From contig DATJMX010000014.1 of NCBI GenBank assembly GCA_035508495.1, positions 1-64,000 of the forward strand: a stretch of 64,000 nucleotides of DNA. The letters are read 5' to 3'. The position numbers were made by a program, and so were the translations under genes. Shown here one piece after another: positions 56,390-64,000 of this stretch. The stretch's first letter is position 1. Each line of letters starts with the position of its first letter. Under the pieces are notes generated by a model, which made no database searches, was not told the DNA's origin, and saw only the letters and a list, made by a program, of their open reading frames with translations. The DNA is from Candidatus Binataceae bacterium. GTDB taxonomy: Bacteria > Desulfobacterota > Binatia > Binatales > Binataceae.

Positions 56390-57447
56390 ACGGCCTGCGC
56401 GGCCATCGCGAGCTGGCCTCGCGGCTCTTCGACGAGCTGCGCACGCGCCCATCGCATGCGTACCTGTTTTCGGGGCCACGCGGCGTCGGCAAGGCTCTGG
56501 TTGCGGAAAGCCTCGCGCACGGCCTGTTGTGCGAGCGCTCACCGGGCGCGAAGTTCTGCTGCACGCCGGAGCATTGCCCGGTGCGGATCGGCGCCACGCA
56601 ATCGGTGCGCGGCCGCGCCGCCGCCACGCCCTCGCCGCGATGCGATTGCTGTTCGGCGTGCATCCAGATCGCGACCCGCGTGCATCCAGATTTCAACTAC
56701 ATCGCGAAGCCTCCCGGCCGCACCGACGTGCTCATCGAGCAAGTGCGCGACCTGATCGCTCAGCTCGGTATCCGGCCCTCGCGCAGCCCAAGGCGCGTCG
56801 CGATTATCGACGACGCCGAGACGCTCAACTTGCCCGCGCAGAACGCGTTGCTGAAAACTCTTGAGGAGCCGCCGGGCCAGACGATCATCTTCATGGTAAC
56901 TGCCAGCGAGCGGGCGCTGCTCGACACGATTCGCTCGCGGATGCGCCCGGTGAGATTCGGCGCGCTGGCGCCGGGCGACATCGAGCAAATCCTCGCTGCG
57001 CGCGGAATCGCGAGCCGCGAGCGCGCCGCGGCACTTGCGCGGCTCGCGCGCGGCAGCGCCGCCCGTGCGATCGCGCTGGCAGGCGGCGAGGAGCCGCCGA
57101 TCAAGGAGCTCCTGAGTGCGGTTGCCAACGCCAATTCGATGGATTTCGTCCGCGCGCAGGCGCTCGCGCAGGAGTTCTTTGCCAATCGCGACCAGGCCGC
57201 GGCCAATTTCGAGCTGCTCGCGCGACTGCTCGAAGAAATACTATGCTACAAGCTGCTTGGCGCCGACGCTGGCGTCGAGGCGGCATCGAACAAGGCCCTC
57301 GCCGACAAGCTGCCGCTCGACGCGATTGTGAGTTGCCTTGACGGCGCGGTGCGCGCGGTTGAAGCGGTCGAGGCGATGGCGAATTCGCGGCTGCAGGCCG
57401 AGCAATGGTGGGTTTCGGCGGGCCGGGCGATTCGGGGTGAAAACTAG
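56380..57447 (+). CDS. holB: DNA polymerase III delta' subunit
   Basis: The delta' subunit is the rigid stator of the clamp loader. The start at 56380 gives 355 residues; the long upstream frame is a tmk shadow. The AAA+ domain begins LRGHRELASRLFDEL, with YLFSGPRGVGKALVAE (Ala replaces Ser/Thr after the Walker A Lys), a Cys-rich zinc module (FCCTPEHCPV...CDCCSAC), VAIIDDAETLNLPAQNALLKTLEEPP and the sensor region VTASERALLDTIRSRM. An Arg/Ala-rich insertion sits inside the zinc module. Non-hydrolysing Walker A changes are expected in delta'. Confidence 0.9.
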   Translation: MPLDGLRGHRELASRLFDELRTRPSHAYLFSGPRGVGKALVAESLAHGLLCERSPGAKFCCTPEHCPVRIGATQSVRGRAAATPSPRCDCCSACIQIATRVHPDFNYIAKPPGRTDVLIEQVRDLIAQLGIRPSRSPRRVAIIDDAETLNLPAQNALLKTLEEPPGQTIIFMVTASERALLDTIRSRMRPVRFGALAPGDIEQILAARGIASRERAAALARLARGSAARAIALAGGEEPPIKELLSAVANANSMDFVRAQALAQEFFANRDQAAANFELLARLLEEILCYKLLGADAGVEAASNKALADKLPLDAIVSCLDGAVRAVEAVEAMANSRLQAEQWWVSAGRAIRGEN

Positions 57448-58292
57448 TGCCGGATATTGATCCATTCGAAGGCGGAATCGAACAGCCGAGAATAATCGGC
57501 GTCAGCCTGCAGAAGACGGGCCATCTTTCGAGCTACCTCGCGAGCGATTACCCGCTCCGGCGCGGCGATCGCGTGCTGGTCGAATCCGAAAACGGCACCC
57601 GCGTCGGCACCGTCGAGATCGAGCCGCACGAAGCGGCGCTTACGCTTGATCTCTCTGGCGTGCGGCCGATCGTGCGCGTCGCGAGCGAGGACGACCTGCG
57701 CATCGAGGAAGAAGTGATCGCGCGCGAGGCGCGCGCACGACAGCTATGCCTCGAGCGAATCCGCGAGCGCACCGTCGCAATGAAACTGGTGAGCGCCGAG
57801 TACACCTTCGATCTGCGCAAGGTGGTTTTCTATTTCGTTGCCGAGGGCCGCATCGATTTTCGCGACCTGGTGCGCGATCTCGCCAACACGCTGCGCGTGC
57901 GCGTCGAGATGAAACAGATCGGCGCGCGCGACGAGACCAAGGTGACGGGCGGCCTCGGCCCGTGCGGGCGTGAGCTGTGCTGCTCGTCGTGGCTGCGCGA
58001 CTTCGAGGCGGTCACGGTCAAGATGGCGCGCGAGCAGGGCCTCGCGCTGAATCCCTCGCGCCTGGCCGGGATGTGCGGGCGGCTCAAGTGCTGCCTGCGC
58101 TACGAATACGCGACCTACACCGAGCTCAAGCGCAACATCCCGAATATCGGCAAGCGGGTGCAGAGCGTGCATGGCGACGGCAAGGTCGTGCGCCAGAACA
58201 TTCTGAAGCAGACGGTGTTCATCCAACTCGACGGCGAAGGCGGGATGGTCGAGGCGACGCTCGAAGATCTCGTGGCGCGGCAGAATCAGTAG
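57447..58292 (+). CDS. PSP1/YaaT-like regulatory iron-sulfur stage 0 type protein
   Basis: A 281-residue protein with the PSP1 C-terminal homology (about 60-200). The core is DLRKVVFYFVAEGRIDFRDL, GPCGRELCCSSWL and MCGRLKCCLRYEY; the four-Cys arrangement GRELCC/GRLKCC is the hallmark. In Bacillus, YaaT joins the Y-complex for RNase Y control and binds a [4Fe-4S] cluster; in this lineage the role is inferred only. The GTG start overlaps the holB stop by one base. Confidence 0.9.
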   Translation: MPDIDPFEGGIEQPRIIGVSLQKTGHLSSYLASDYPLRRGDRVLVESENGTRVGTVEIEPHEAALTLDLSGVRPIVRVASEDDLRIEEEVIAREARARQLCLERIRERTVAMKLVSAEYTFDLRKVVFYFVAEGRIDFRDLVRDLANTLRVRVEMKQIGARDETKVTGGLGPCGRELCCSSWLRDFEAVTVKMAREQGLALNPSRLAGMCGRLKCCLRYEYATYTELKRNIPNIGKRVQSVHGDGKVVRQNILKQTVFIQLDGEGGMVEATLEDLVARQNQ

Positions 58293-58331
58293 TCGCCTCG
58301 CATCGGCGCGCTAGATATTCTTTTGGGTTCG

Positions 58332-59873
58332 ATGGCCGATCGCATTCATATCACGACCGCGATTACCTACAGCAATGGGCCGCCGCATATCGGCCACGCC
58401 TACGAGTACCTGTGCACCGACACGTTCGTACGCTATCAACGGCGCAAGCTCGGCACACAGAATGTCACGTTCGTCACCGGCACGGACGAGCACGGCCAGA
58501 AAAATCGCGACGCCGCGAGCAAGGCAGGACTCGAGCCGAAAGCATTCTCAGACAAGATCGCGGTGTTCTTTCGCGAGGCTCATAAGGGCCTCAATATCAG
58601 CGATCACATATTCGTGCGCACCACCGATCCCGTGCACGAGGCGCTGGTGCAGCGGATGCTCCAGCGCACCTTCGATTGCGGCGATATCTACTTCAAGGAT
58701 TACGAGGGCCTTTACTGCGTCGGGTGCGAGCGCTTCTACACCGAGAAGGAACTGCTGCCGGGCAACATCTGCCCGACGCATAACACGCCCGTCGAACTAA
58801 TTCGCGAGGGCAACTACTTCCTCAAGCTCGAGAAGTTCCGCGCCGAAATTCTGAAGCGCGCGCAGACTCCAGGATTCATCCGGCCCGAGCGCTATCGCAA
58901 CGAAGCGCTGCAGATGCTCGCCGAGCCGCTCGAAGACCTCTGCATCTCGCGGCCCAAGTCGCGGCTTGATTGGGGCGTCGAGCTGCCGTTCGATAACAAG
59001 TACGTGACCTACGTCTGGTACGACGCCTTCTGGGCCTACCTGAGTGAACTGCCAGATAACAGCGACGACGCGCTGAGTCAGATACTGCCGGTAACCGAGC
59101 ATTTCATCGGCAAAGACATCCTGAAGACTCACGCGGTGTACTGGCCCGCGATCTTGATGGCAGCGCAGTTGCCCGTTTACCGGCGTCTCAATGTGCACGG
59201 CTTTCTGAATTTCGGCGGCGCGCGATTTTCCAAGAGCGCGGGCAATATCGGCGATCCGGTCAGCTACGAGCGCACCTATGGTCCCGATGTGCTGCGCTTT
59301 TTTTTCCTGCGCGAAGTGACATACGGCCTCGACGGCGATTTCTCCGACGATCGAATAATCGAGCGCTACAACTCAGACCTCGCCAACGATCTAGGCAATC
59401 TCACCAGCCGCGTGCTCTCGATGGCGGCGCGCTACTTCCAGGGCGAAGTGACGGCGACGCCCGGCGCGGGCAGCGATTCGCAGGATACAGCGCTGTGCGA
59501 GGTATTCGCCACGACGGCTTCCAGAGCCAATCCGCTCGTCGACGAGCTCGCCTTCAATCGCGCGCTCGAAGCGATCTGGCAGGCGCTCGATGCGGCCAAC
59601 AAGTACATCGTGGCGACGGCGCCGTTTACGATCGCGAAAGATCCGGCGCAGCTCCCTCGCGTCGCGCAGATTCTCGCGAACTTGCTCGAAGGACTGCGGG
59701 TTGTCGCTGATACGCTCGAGCCATTCATGCCCGTGACATCGCAAAGGATTCTCGACTTGCTGAATTGCGATGAAGCGACAGCGCATGCGCCGTTCGGTCA
59801 GGGCATCAAGCTGGGGCATCGCGTGAAGCCTGCGACGCCACTCTTCCCGCGTATCGAAAAAGCCAAGGAATAA
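58332..59873 (+). CDS. metG: Methionyl-tRNA synthetase
   Basis: MetG charges tRNA-Met. The protein (about 513 residues) has the HIGH motif in GPPHIGHAYEY, GTDEHGQKN, the zinc knuckle CVGCERF...CPTHNTP, and a catalytic loop GGARFSKSAGN, where KMSKS is changed to RFSKS. It lacks the C-terminal EMAPII-like dimerisation domain, which is normal for the short form. ATG 58332 is preferred over TTG 58323 because the conserved ITTAITYSNG begins soon after. tatD follows after 2 nt. Confidence 0.93.
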   Translation: MADRIHITTAITYSNGPPHIGHAYEYLCTDTFVRYQRRKLGTQNVTFVTGTDEHGQKNRDAASKAGLEPKAFSDKIAVFFREAHKGLNISDHIFVRTTDPVHEALVQRMLQRTFDCGDIYFKDYEGLYCVGCERFYTEKELLPGNICPTHNTPVELIREGNYFLKLEKFRAEILKRAQTPGFIRPERYRNEALQMLAEPLEDLCISRPKSRLDWGVELPFDNKYVTYVWYDAFWAYLSELPDNSDDALSQILPVTEHFIGKDILKTHAVYWPAILMAAQLPVYRRLNVHGFLNFGGARFSKSAGNIGDPVSYERTYGPDVLRFFFLREVTYGLDGDFSDDRIIERYNSDLANDLGNLTSRVLSMAARYFQGEVTATPGAGSDSQDTALCEVFATTASRANPLVDELAFNRALEAIWQALDAANKYIVATAPFTIAKDPAQLPRVAQILANLLEGLRVVADTLEPFMPVTSQRILDLLNCDEATAHAPFGQGIKLGHRVKPATPLFPRIEKAKE

Positions 59874-59875
59874 CG

Positions 59876-60673
59876 GTGCTGCCGCTGATCGACAGCCACT
59901 GTCATCTCGCGGATGCGAAATTGCGCGACGATGTCGAAGGCGTCCTCGCGCGCGCGGCGGAGGCGGGTGTGGTGCAGATGGTCTCGGTCGGCGCGATCGG
60001 ACCAATCGAAAACGATCAACTGACAGTCAAGATCGCCGAGAGCCACGCCAACGTTTTCGCCGCTGTCGGCGTGCATCCGCACGACGCCAAGGATGCGACC
60101 AACGAACGCTTCGCGGCGCTGTGCGACCTCGCGAAGTCATACCGCGTAGTCGCCATCGGCGAAAGCGGCCTCGATTTTTTCTACAAGCATTCGCCGCAGG
60201 AGGCGCAGGAACAATCGCTGCGCCGCCATCTCAAGCTCGCAAACGAACTCGAACTGCCGATTGTCATTCACTGCCGCGACGCCGAGCGGCGCCTCGTCGA
60301 GATCGTGCGCGAATGCGGAATGTCGGCGGCCGGCGGCGTGATCCACTGCTTCACCGGCAACGCCGAAGCCGCGCGCGAATTCCTCGCGCTCGGCTTCCAC
60401 ATCTCATTCTCGGGAATTCTGACCTTCCGCAACGCCGGCCAAATCCGCGCGGCCGCCGCGATAGTCCCAGACGACCGCCTGATGGTAGAAACCGATTCGC
60501 CCTATCTCGCACCCATCCCCTACCGCGGAAAACGCAACGAACCCTCATTCGTAGTGAAGACTTTCGAGGCGCTAGCCCAAACCCGCCACTGCGATCCGCC
60601 GGCTCTCAGTAATCTGGTAGTCACCAACACCCAGCGCCTATTCCGCCTGCCGGCACTGACTAATCACATCTAA
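59876..60673 (+). CDS. tatD: TatD-family metal-dependent deoxyribonuclease
   Basis: TatD DNases remove 3' nucleotides and take part in DNA repair and fragmentation. The 265-residue TIM-barrel protein has the metal ligands in LIDSHCHLAD (HxH), AIGESGLDFFYKHS (Glu), IVIHCRDA, IHCFTGN and VETDSPYLAP. The start is GTG two bases after metG. The conserved tail NTQRLFRLP is present. It ends the tmk-holB-PSP1-metG-tatD operon. Confidence 0.93.
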   Translation: MLPLIDSHCHLADAKLRDDVEGVLARAAEAGVVQMVSVGAIGPIENDQLTVKIAESHANVFAAVGVHPHDAKDATNERFAALCDLAKSYRVVAIGESGLDFFYKHSPQEAQEQSLRRHLKLANELELPIVIHCRDAERRLVEIVRECGMSAAGGVIHCFTGNAEAAREFLALGFHISFSGILTFRNAGQIRAAAAIVPDDRLMVETDSPYLAPIPYRGKRNEPSFVVKTFEALAQTRHCDPPALSNLVVTNTQRLFRLPALTNHI

Positions 60674-60694
60674 TTCTCGGTATCGATTCTGATC

Positions 60695-60714
60695 CCCTTC
60701 CCGTGCGGGAAGGG
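60695..60714. terminator. CCCTTCCC-type palindrome after tatD
   Basis: CCCTTCCCG and CGGGAAGGG pair around a TG loop, 22 nt after tatD and facing the convergent ridA gene. It is a relative of the palindromes at 129 and 14377 by position and base content. A bidirectional terminator role is likely, though no T-run follows. Confidence 0.6.
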
Positions 60715-60756
60715 AAGTTAGTGCGCCGAGCATTTCGCTGAATACTGAGAATTTGC

Positions 60757-61140
60757 TTAGCCGCGTTTCGCGGCGATGGCTTCGATTTCTACTCTGGCTT
60801 TGCGGGGGAGTGCGGCGACCTGGACGGTTGAGCGCGCGGGGTATGGAGCGCTGAAATGTTCGCCATAAACGCGATTGACGATGTCGAACTCTGAGAGGTC
60901 GACCAAGAAGATCGTGGTCTTGATAACGTCGACGAGCGAGAGACCGGCCGCCGCCAGCACTTCGCGGATATTCTCGAGCACGCGCCGCGTCTCGTGCTCG
61001 ATTCCACCGTCGACAAGCGTGCCGCTGCGCGGATCGAGCGCGATCTGCCCCGAGCAGAAAATCGTTGTGCCGGTATCGATCGCCTGTGAATAAGGACCAA
61101 TCGCCGCCGGCGCTTCATTAGTCTGAATCAGCTTCTTCAT
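60757..61140 (-). CDS. ridA: RidA family reactive intermediate (enamine/imine) deaminase
   Basis: RidA hydrolyses 2-aminoacrylate and related imines formed by PLP dehydratases. The 127-residue protein has the classic order: APAAIGPYSQAI, FCSGQIALDP, NIREVLAAAGLSLVDVIKTT shortened here to VLAAAGLSLVDVIKTTIFL, and the signature PARSTVQVAALPRKARVEIEAIA with Arg and Glu active-site residues. GGGGAGGGGAG lies upstream of the ATG at 61140. The longer upstream frame is not conserved. Confidence 0.95.
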   Translation of the reverse strand: MKKLIQTNEAPAAIGPYSQAIDTGTTIFCSGQIALDPRSGTLVDGGIEHETRRVLENIREVLAAAGLSLVDVIKTTIFLVDLSEFDIVNRVYGEHFSAPYPARSTVQVAALPRKARVEIEAIAAKRG

Positions 61141-61174
61141 CGAATCTCCCCTCCCCTGACGCTCTCTCTGGTCC

Positions 61175-61321
61175 CCTCTCCCTGACCAGGGAGAGGCTAG
61201 GGTGAGGGTATTCCCATTCGCCGTTATCGGCAAAAAGAATCCGGACGACCCTCACCCGGCACCGCGTTTTTCACTGGTCGCTACGCGACGCGCCGACCTC
61301 TCCCTGGTCGGGGAGAGGGAT
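61175..61321. repeat. Composite inverted repeat of the CCTCTCCC family
   Basis: The left part is the palindrome CCTCTCCCTG / CAGGGAGAGG (61175-61196) followed by CTAGGGTGAGGGT. About 50 nt later the inverse, ACCCTCACCC, appears, and the element ends with CCTCTCCCTGGTCGGGGAGAGG. Two inverted modules therefore form a large cruciform-capable unit in the 361-base gap between ridA and rel. I see no gene in this gap. Confidence 0.7.
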
Positions 61322-61430
61322 TTTGAAGGAGCGGGATTGAGTGGAATCTTGCGAATAGTCACTTCGCATTGTGGTCGAATACATACTCTGGATTTCAGAA
61401 CAAGGATGAATAGTTCATCCTGAAATATCA

Positions 61431-61446
61431 ATGTTTCACGTGAAAC
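61431..61446. promoter_or_regulatory. parS centromere site (ParB-binding palindrome)
   Basis: TGTTTCACGTGAAACA is a perfect 16-base palindrome that matches the well-known chromosomal parS consensus TGTTNCACGTGAAACA at every position. ParB loads at such sites and spreads, and ParA/SMC then move the origin region. The site lies in a non-coding gap just downstream of rel. parA and parB are not in the window. Confidence 0.85.
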
Positions 61447-61501
61447 ATTTTCGGCAAGACAGAGATTTGACTGGCTATTTCGATGAGCGCGGCTGAAATA
61501 C

Positions 61502-63718
61502 TCAGTAGCGGTGGCCGTTTTGCTGGCCGAGGCGGGCTACTCGCATCACGCCGTCGATTGCGCCGATCGAGTTCATCAGGTTGTTGAGCTGGCGCGCGCT
61601 GCTGACGCTCACTTCGAATACTGCCAGCGCGCGCCCATCGGCGCCGCGCGTTTTCACTTCGGCGGTCGAGATGTTCACGCCGGCGGACGCGATCGCCTTC
61701 GTCATCGCGGCGAGCAATCCCGGCTGATCGACGGACAGCACTTCGAGGCGAATCGGGCGCGGCTCTTCTTCGCCGTCTTTCCAGACCACCGGGACGCGCC
61801 GCTGCGGATCGGTGTTCAGCGCGTGCGGACATCCCGCGACGTGGACCGTGACGCCGCGCCCGCGCGTGATGAATCCGGTGATCGCCTCGCCCGGAAGCGG
61901 ATTGCAGCACTTGGCGAAGCGCACCATCATGTCGCCGACGCCTGACACCACGACCGCTCCTGAAGCCGCCCGGCGCAGCTCACGCGATGCGCGATCCTTC
62001 TGCGCCGGCGCGTCGGAGGGCGCTTTCTCGTGACGATAAGCCTTGATCTCATCGGGCGTGAGAACCCTATTCAGCACCTGGGTCGGCGTGACCAGCCCGT
62101 AACCCACCGCCGCGAGCAGGCTTTCGACGTCGCGCTGCGAGAACTCCTTGAGCACGGGTTCGAATCGATGATCGGCGCGCAGCTGATGCACGGTGAGCTT
62201 GAGCTGTTCGAGCTCGCGATCGAGTAGCGAGATTCCGAGATCGCGCGAGCGCTCCGCCTGCTGCTGGCGAAGCCATTGCCGGATGCGCGATTTGGCGCGC
62301 GCCGTCGCGACGTAGTTCGCCCAATCCTTACCCGGCGTCTGCCGCTCCGAGGTGAGGACCTCGACGGTGTCGCCCGACTTAAGCTTGTAGCGCAGCGGCA
62401 CCATCCTGCCGTTCACCCGCGCACCTGACAGATGGTTACCAACCTGCGAATGGATTCGATATGCGAAGTCGATGACGGTCGAGCCCTGCGGAAAATCGAG
62501 CACGTCGCCCTTGGGCGTGAAGACGAAAACCTCCTCGGGGAAAAGGTCGTCCTTGACCGTCGATAAAAACTCCTGCGGGTCCTTGAGATTCTGCTGCCAT
62601 TCGATGAGCCGGCGGAGCCATGCGAAACGCTCGGTCTCGCGCATCTCCTTGGAGTTGCCTTCCTTGTAGCTCCAATGCGCGGCGATGCCTTCCTCGGCCA
62701 CCTTGTGCATCTCGCGCGTGCGAATCTGCACTTCCATCCGCTGCCCGCGCGGCCCGATCACCGTCGTATGCAGCGACTGGTACATGTTGACCTTGGGCAG
62801 CGCGATGTAATCCTTGAAGCGCCCGGGCACCGGCTTCCAGTTCGCGTGCACGACGCCCAGCGCTTCGTAGCATTCGCGCACGGTATCGACGATGATGCGA
62901 AAGGCGACGAGGTCGTAGATCTCCTCGAAGCTGAGCCCCATCTCCTGCATCTTGGAATGTATCGAGTAGAAGTGCTTGGGCCGTCCGGTGACTTCCGCTT
63001 TCACTCCTGATTCGAGCAGGCGCCGCGACAGGATTTCGATCACCGCCGCGATATATTCCTCGCGCTCCTTGCGCGTCTTGGCGACGTAGGCCTTGAGCGT
63101 CCCGTAGGCGGAAGTGTTGAGGTAGCGGAACGAGAGATCCTCGAGCTCGGATTTTAGCCAGTAGATACCGAGGCGATGCGCGATCGGGGCGTAGATCTCG
63201 ATCGTCTCGCGCGCGATCTCATGCTGGCGCTCGGGCGACAGATGCTCGAGCGTGCGCATGTTGTGCAGGCGATCGGCGAGCTTGATGAGCACGACGCGGA
63301 TGTCGTGCGCCATCGCGATGACCATCTTGCGGAAATTCTCGGCCTGCTTCTCTTCGCGGCTCTGGAAGCTGACTTTGGAGATCTTCGTGACGCCATCGAC
63401 GAGTTGCGCGACTTCGGCGCCGAAGAGCTCGCGCACTTCGGTCAGTGAAACACCGGTGTCTTCGACGACGTCGTGAAGCAGTCCCGTCACGATCGATGGC
63501 ACGTCGAGCTTGAGCCGCGCGATTATCATCGCGACGTTCAGCGGATGAATGACGTAGGGCTCGCCGGAATCGCGCTTCTGCCCGACGTGCATCCGCGCCG
63601 AGTAATCGTAAGCGCGGCGGATCAGATCGAAATCAGCCGAAGGATTGTAGGACTGGACGAGCCGCAGGAGCTCGTCGAGATGGTCAGGCAGACTTTGAGC
63701 TTGCGCTAACTCTTCCAC
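61502..63718 (-). CDS. rel: Bifunctional (p)ppGpp synthetase/hydrolase (Rel/SpoT)
   Basis: This enzyme makes and degrades (p)ppGpp, the alarmone of the stringent response. The 738-residue protein has an intact HD hydrolase (TGLLHDVVEDTGVS), the synthetase domain with GRPKHFYSIHSKM and GRFKDYIALPK (the RFKD of bifunctional Rel rather than the E-x-D-D of RelA), a TGS domain (VFVFTPKGDVLDFPQGS), and a C-terminal ACT domain. The GTG start overlaps gmk by 13 nt. The usual rpoZ gene between gmk and spoT is missing here. Confidence 0.96.
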   Translation of the reverse strand: MEELAQAQSLPDHLDELLRLVQSYNPSADFDLIRRAYDYSARMHVGQKRDSGEPYVIHPLNVAMIIARLKLDVPSIVTGLLHDVVEDTGVSLTEVRELFGAEVAQLVDGVTKISKVSFQSREEKQAENFRKMVIAMAHDIRVVLIKLADRLHNMRTLEHLSPERQHEIARETIEIYAPIAHRLGIYWLKSELEDLSFRYLNTSAYGTLKAYVAKTRKEREEYIAAVIEILSRRLLESGVKAEVTGRPKHFYSIHSKMQEMGLSFEEIYDLVAFRIIVDTVRECYEALGVVHANWKPVPGRFKDYIALPKVNMYQSLHTTVIGPRGQRMEVQIRTREMHKVAEEGIAAHWSYKEGNSKEMRETERFAWLRRLIEWQQNLKDPQEFLSTVKDDLFPEEVFVFTPKGDVLDFPQGSTVIDFAYRIHSQVGNHLSGARVNGRMVPLRYKLKSGDTVEVLTSERQTPGKDWANYVATARAKSRIRQWLRQQQAERSRDLGISLLDRELEQLKLTVHQLRADHRFEPVLKEFSQRDVESLLAAVGYGLVTPTQVLNRVLTPDEIKAYRHEKAPSDAPAQKDRASRELRRAASGAVVVSGVGDMMVRFAKCCNPLPGEAITGFITRGRGVTVHVAGCPHALNTDPQRRVPVVWKDGEEEPRPIRLEVLSVDQPGLLAAMTKAIASAGVNISTAEVKTRGADGRALAVFEVSVSSARQLNNLMNSIGAIDGVMRVARLGQQNGHRY

Positions 63719-64000
63719 GGTTCAAAGTCCGTGCGCAGCCGCGCGACCTTCATCCGCTCGGCGGCGACGATCGCTGCGAGGCGGGCGAGCGATTCTTCGA
63801 CGTGCTCGTTAATAATCAGGTAGTCGTATTCGGGATACGCGAGCGCCTCTTCGCGCGCACGATCCAGCCGATGCTGGATTTTGTCCTCGGTTTCGGTGCC
63901 GCGGCCACGCAGGCGGCCCTCGAGATCCTTGAAGCTGGGCGGCAGGACGAAAATCGTGACGGCGTCGTCGGGATAGATCTCGCGAATCTGCTGCGCGCCC
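63706..64000 (-). CDS. gmk: Guanylate kinase, 5' part outside the window
   Basis: Only the last about 98 codons are present; the N-terminus with the P-loop lies beyond position 64000. Visible sequence, read from the right edge, includes FVLPPSFKDLEGRLRGRGTE, the LID region DKIQHRLDRAREE, and YDYLIINEHVEESLARLAAI, all typical of guanylate kinase. Gmk converts GMP to GDP. The stop at 63706-63708 overlaps rel, consistent with one transcript. Confidence 0.9.
   Translation of the reverse strand, partial: GAQQIREIYPDDAVTIFVLPPSFKDLEGRLRGRGTETEDKIQHRLDRAREEALAYPEYDYLIINEHVEESLARLAAIVAAERMKVARLRTDFEPWKS

Overview
The window is a GC-rich chromosomal segment of a Gram-negative (diderm), aerobic bacterium. 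The envelope type follows from the Kdo and LPS-export genes (kdsB, kdsA, lptC, lptA), a GT9 heptosyltransferase and penicillin-binding proteins. Aerobic respiration follows from an alternative complex III (ACIII) directly followed by a haem-copper cytochrome oxidase. DapL-type lysine synthesis, a class I lysyl-tRNA synthetase, the kdsB-pyrG-kdsA and lptA-rpoN-hpf-ptsN-rapZ gene orders and an F420/FMN luciferase-like enzyme point to a deltaproteobacteria-related lineage (Desulfobacterota/Myxococcota/Binatota-like). That placement is inference. No tRNA, rRNA, IS element, prophage or CRISPR array was seen. The content is mostly core metabolism.

Layout. 1-2.6 kb: the end of an unknown gene, a frameshifted TPR gene, folK and dapL. 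3.1-14.4 kb: one co-directional respiratory operon, actA-actB-actC-actD-actF-coxB-coxA/C-coxIV-ctaG. Quinol is oxidised by ACIII and electrons reach an A1-type oxidase whose CoxB carries its own cytochrome c domain. 14.4-22.7 kb: an accessory stretch with a luciferase-like oxidoreductase, a SnoaL-like protein, an L,D-transpeptidase, two flavin reductases, a GT2, a His-rich secreted peptide, a TPR protein, dacA, a 41-residue basic peptide and dispersed repeats. 22.8-31.7 kb: the envelope and sigma-54/nitrogen-PTS block kdsB-pyrG-kdsA-lptC-lptA-rpoN-hpf-ptsN-rapZ, with kdsC, kdsD and lptB not present in it.

31.7-44 kb: shorter operons on both strands: SDR, VTT membrane protein, metK-ahcY (methyl cycle), a DHH phosphoesterase with HPr, a zinc-ribbon protein with class I lysS, and cysK-larE with an unknown anchored protein. 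42.9-50.2 kb: envelope quality control and cell wall (GT9, htpX, DUF1844, a DegP-type protease, a bifunctional PBP, a TPR lipoprotein-like protein). 50.2-60.7 kb: a tightly overlapping housekeeping run (tsaD-rsmA-mutM, M20 peptidase, yjbQ, prepilin peptidase, tmk-holB-PSP1-metG-tatD). 60.7-64 kb: ridA, a composite inverted repeat, a perfect parS-type palindrome, rel and the 3' part of gmk.

The points most worth a second look are the parS site, the ACIII variant (intact N-terminal FeS cysteine motif in ActB, no ActE, cytochrome-fused CoxB), the altered Walker A of RapZ, the missing lptB, a sigma-54-like promoter in front of a small His-rich secreted peptide, and the 41-residue basic peptide overlapping dacA. 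I did not find a convincing wholly new multi-gene system.
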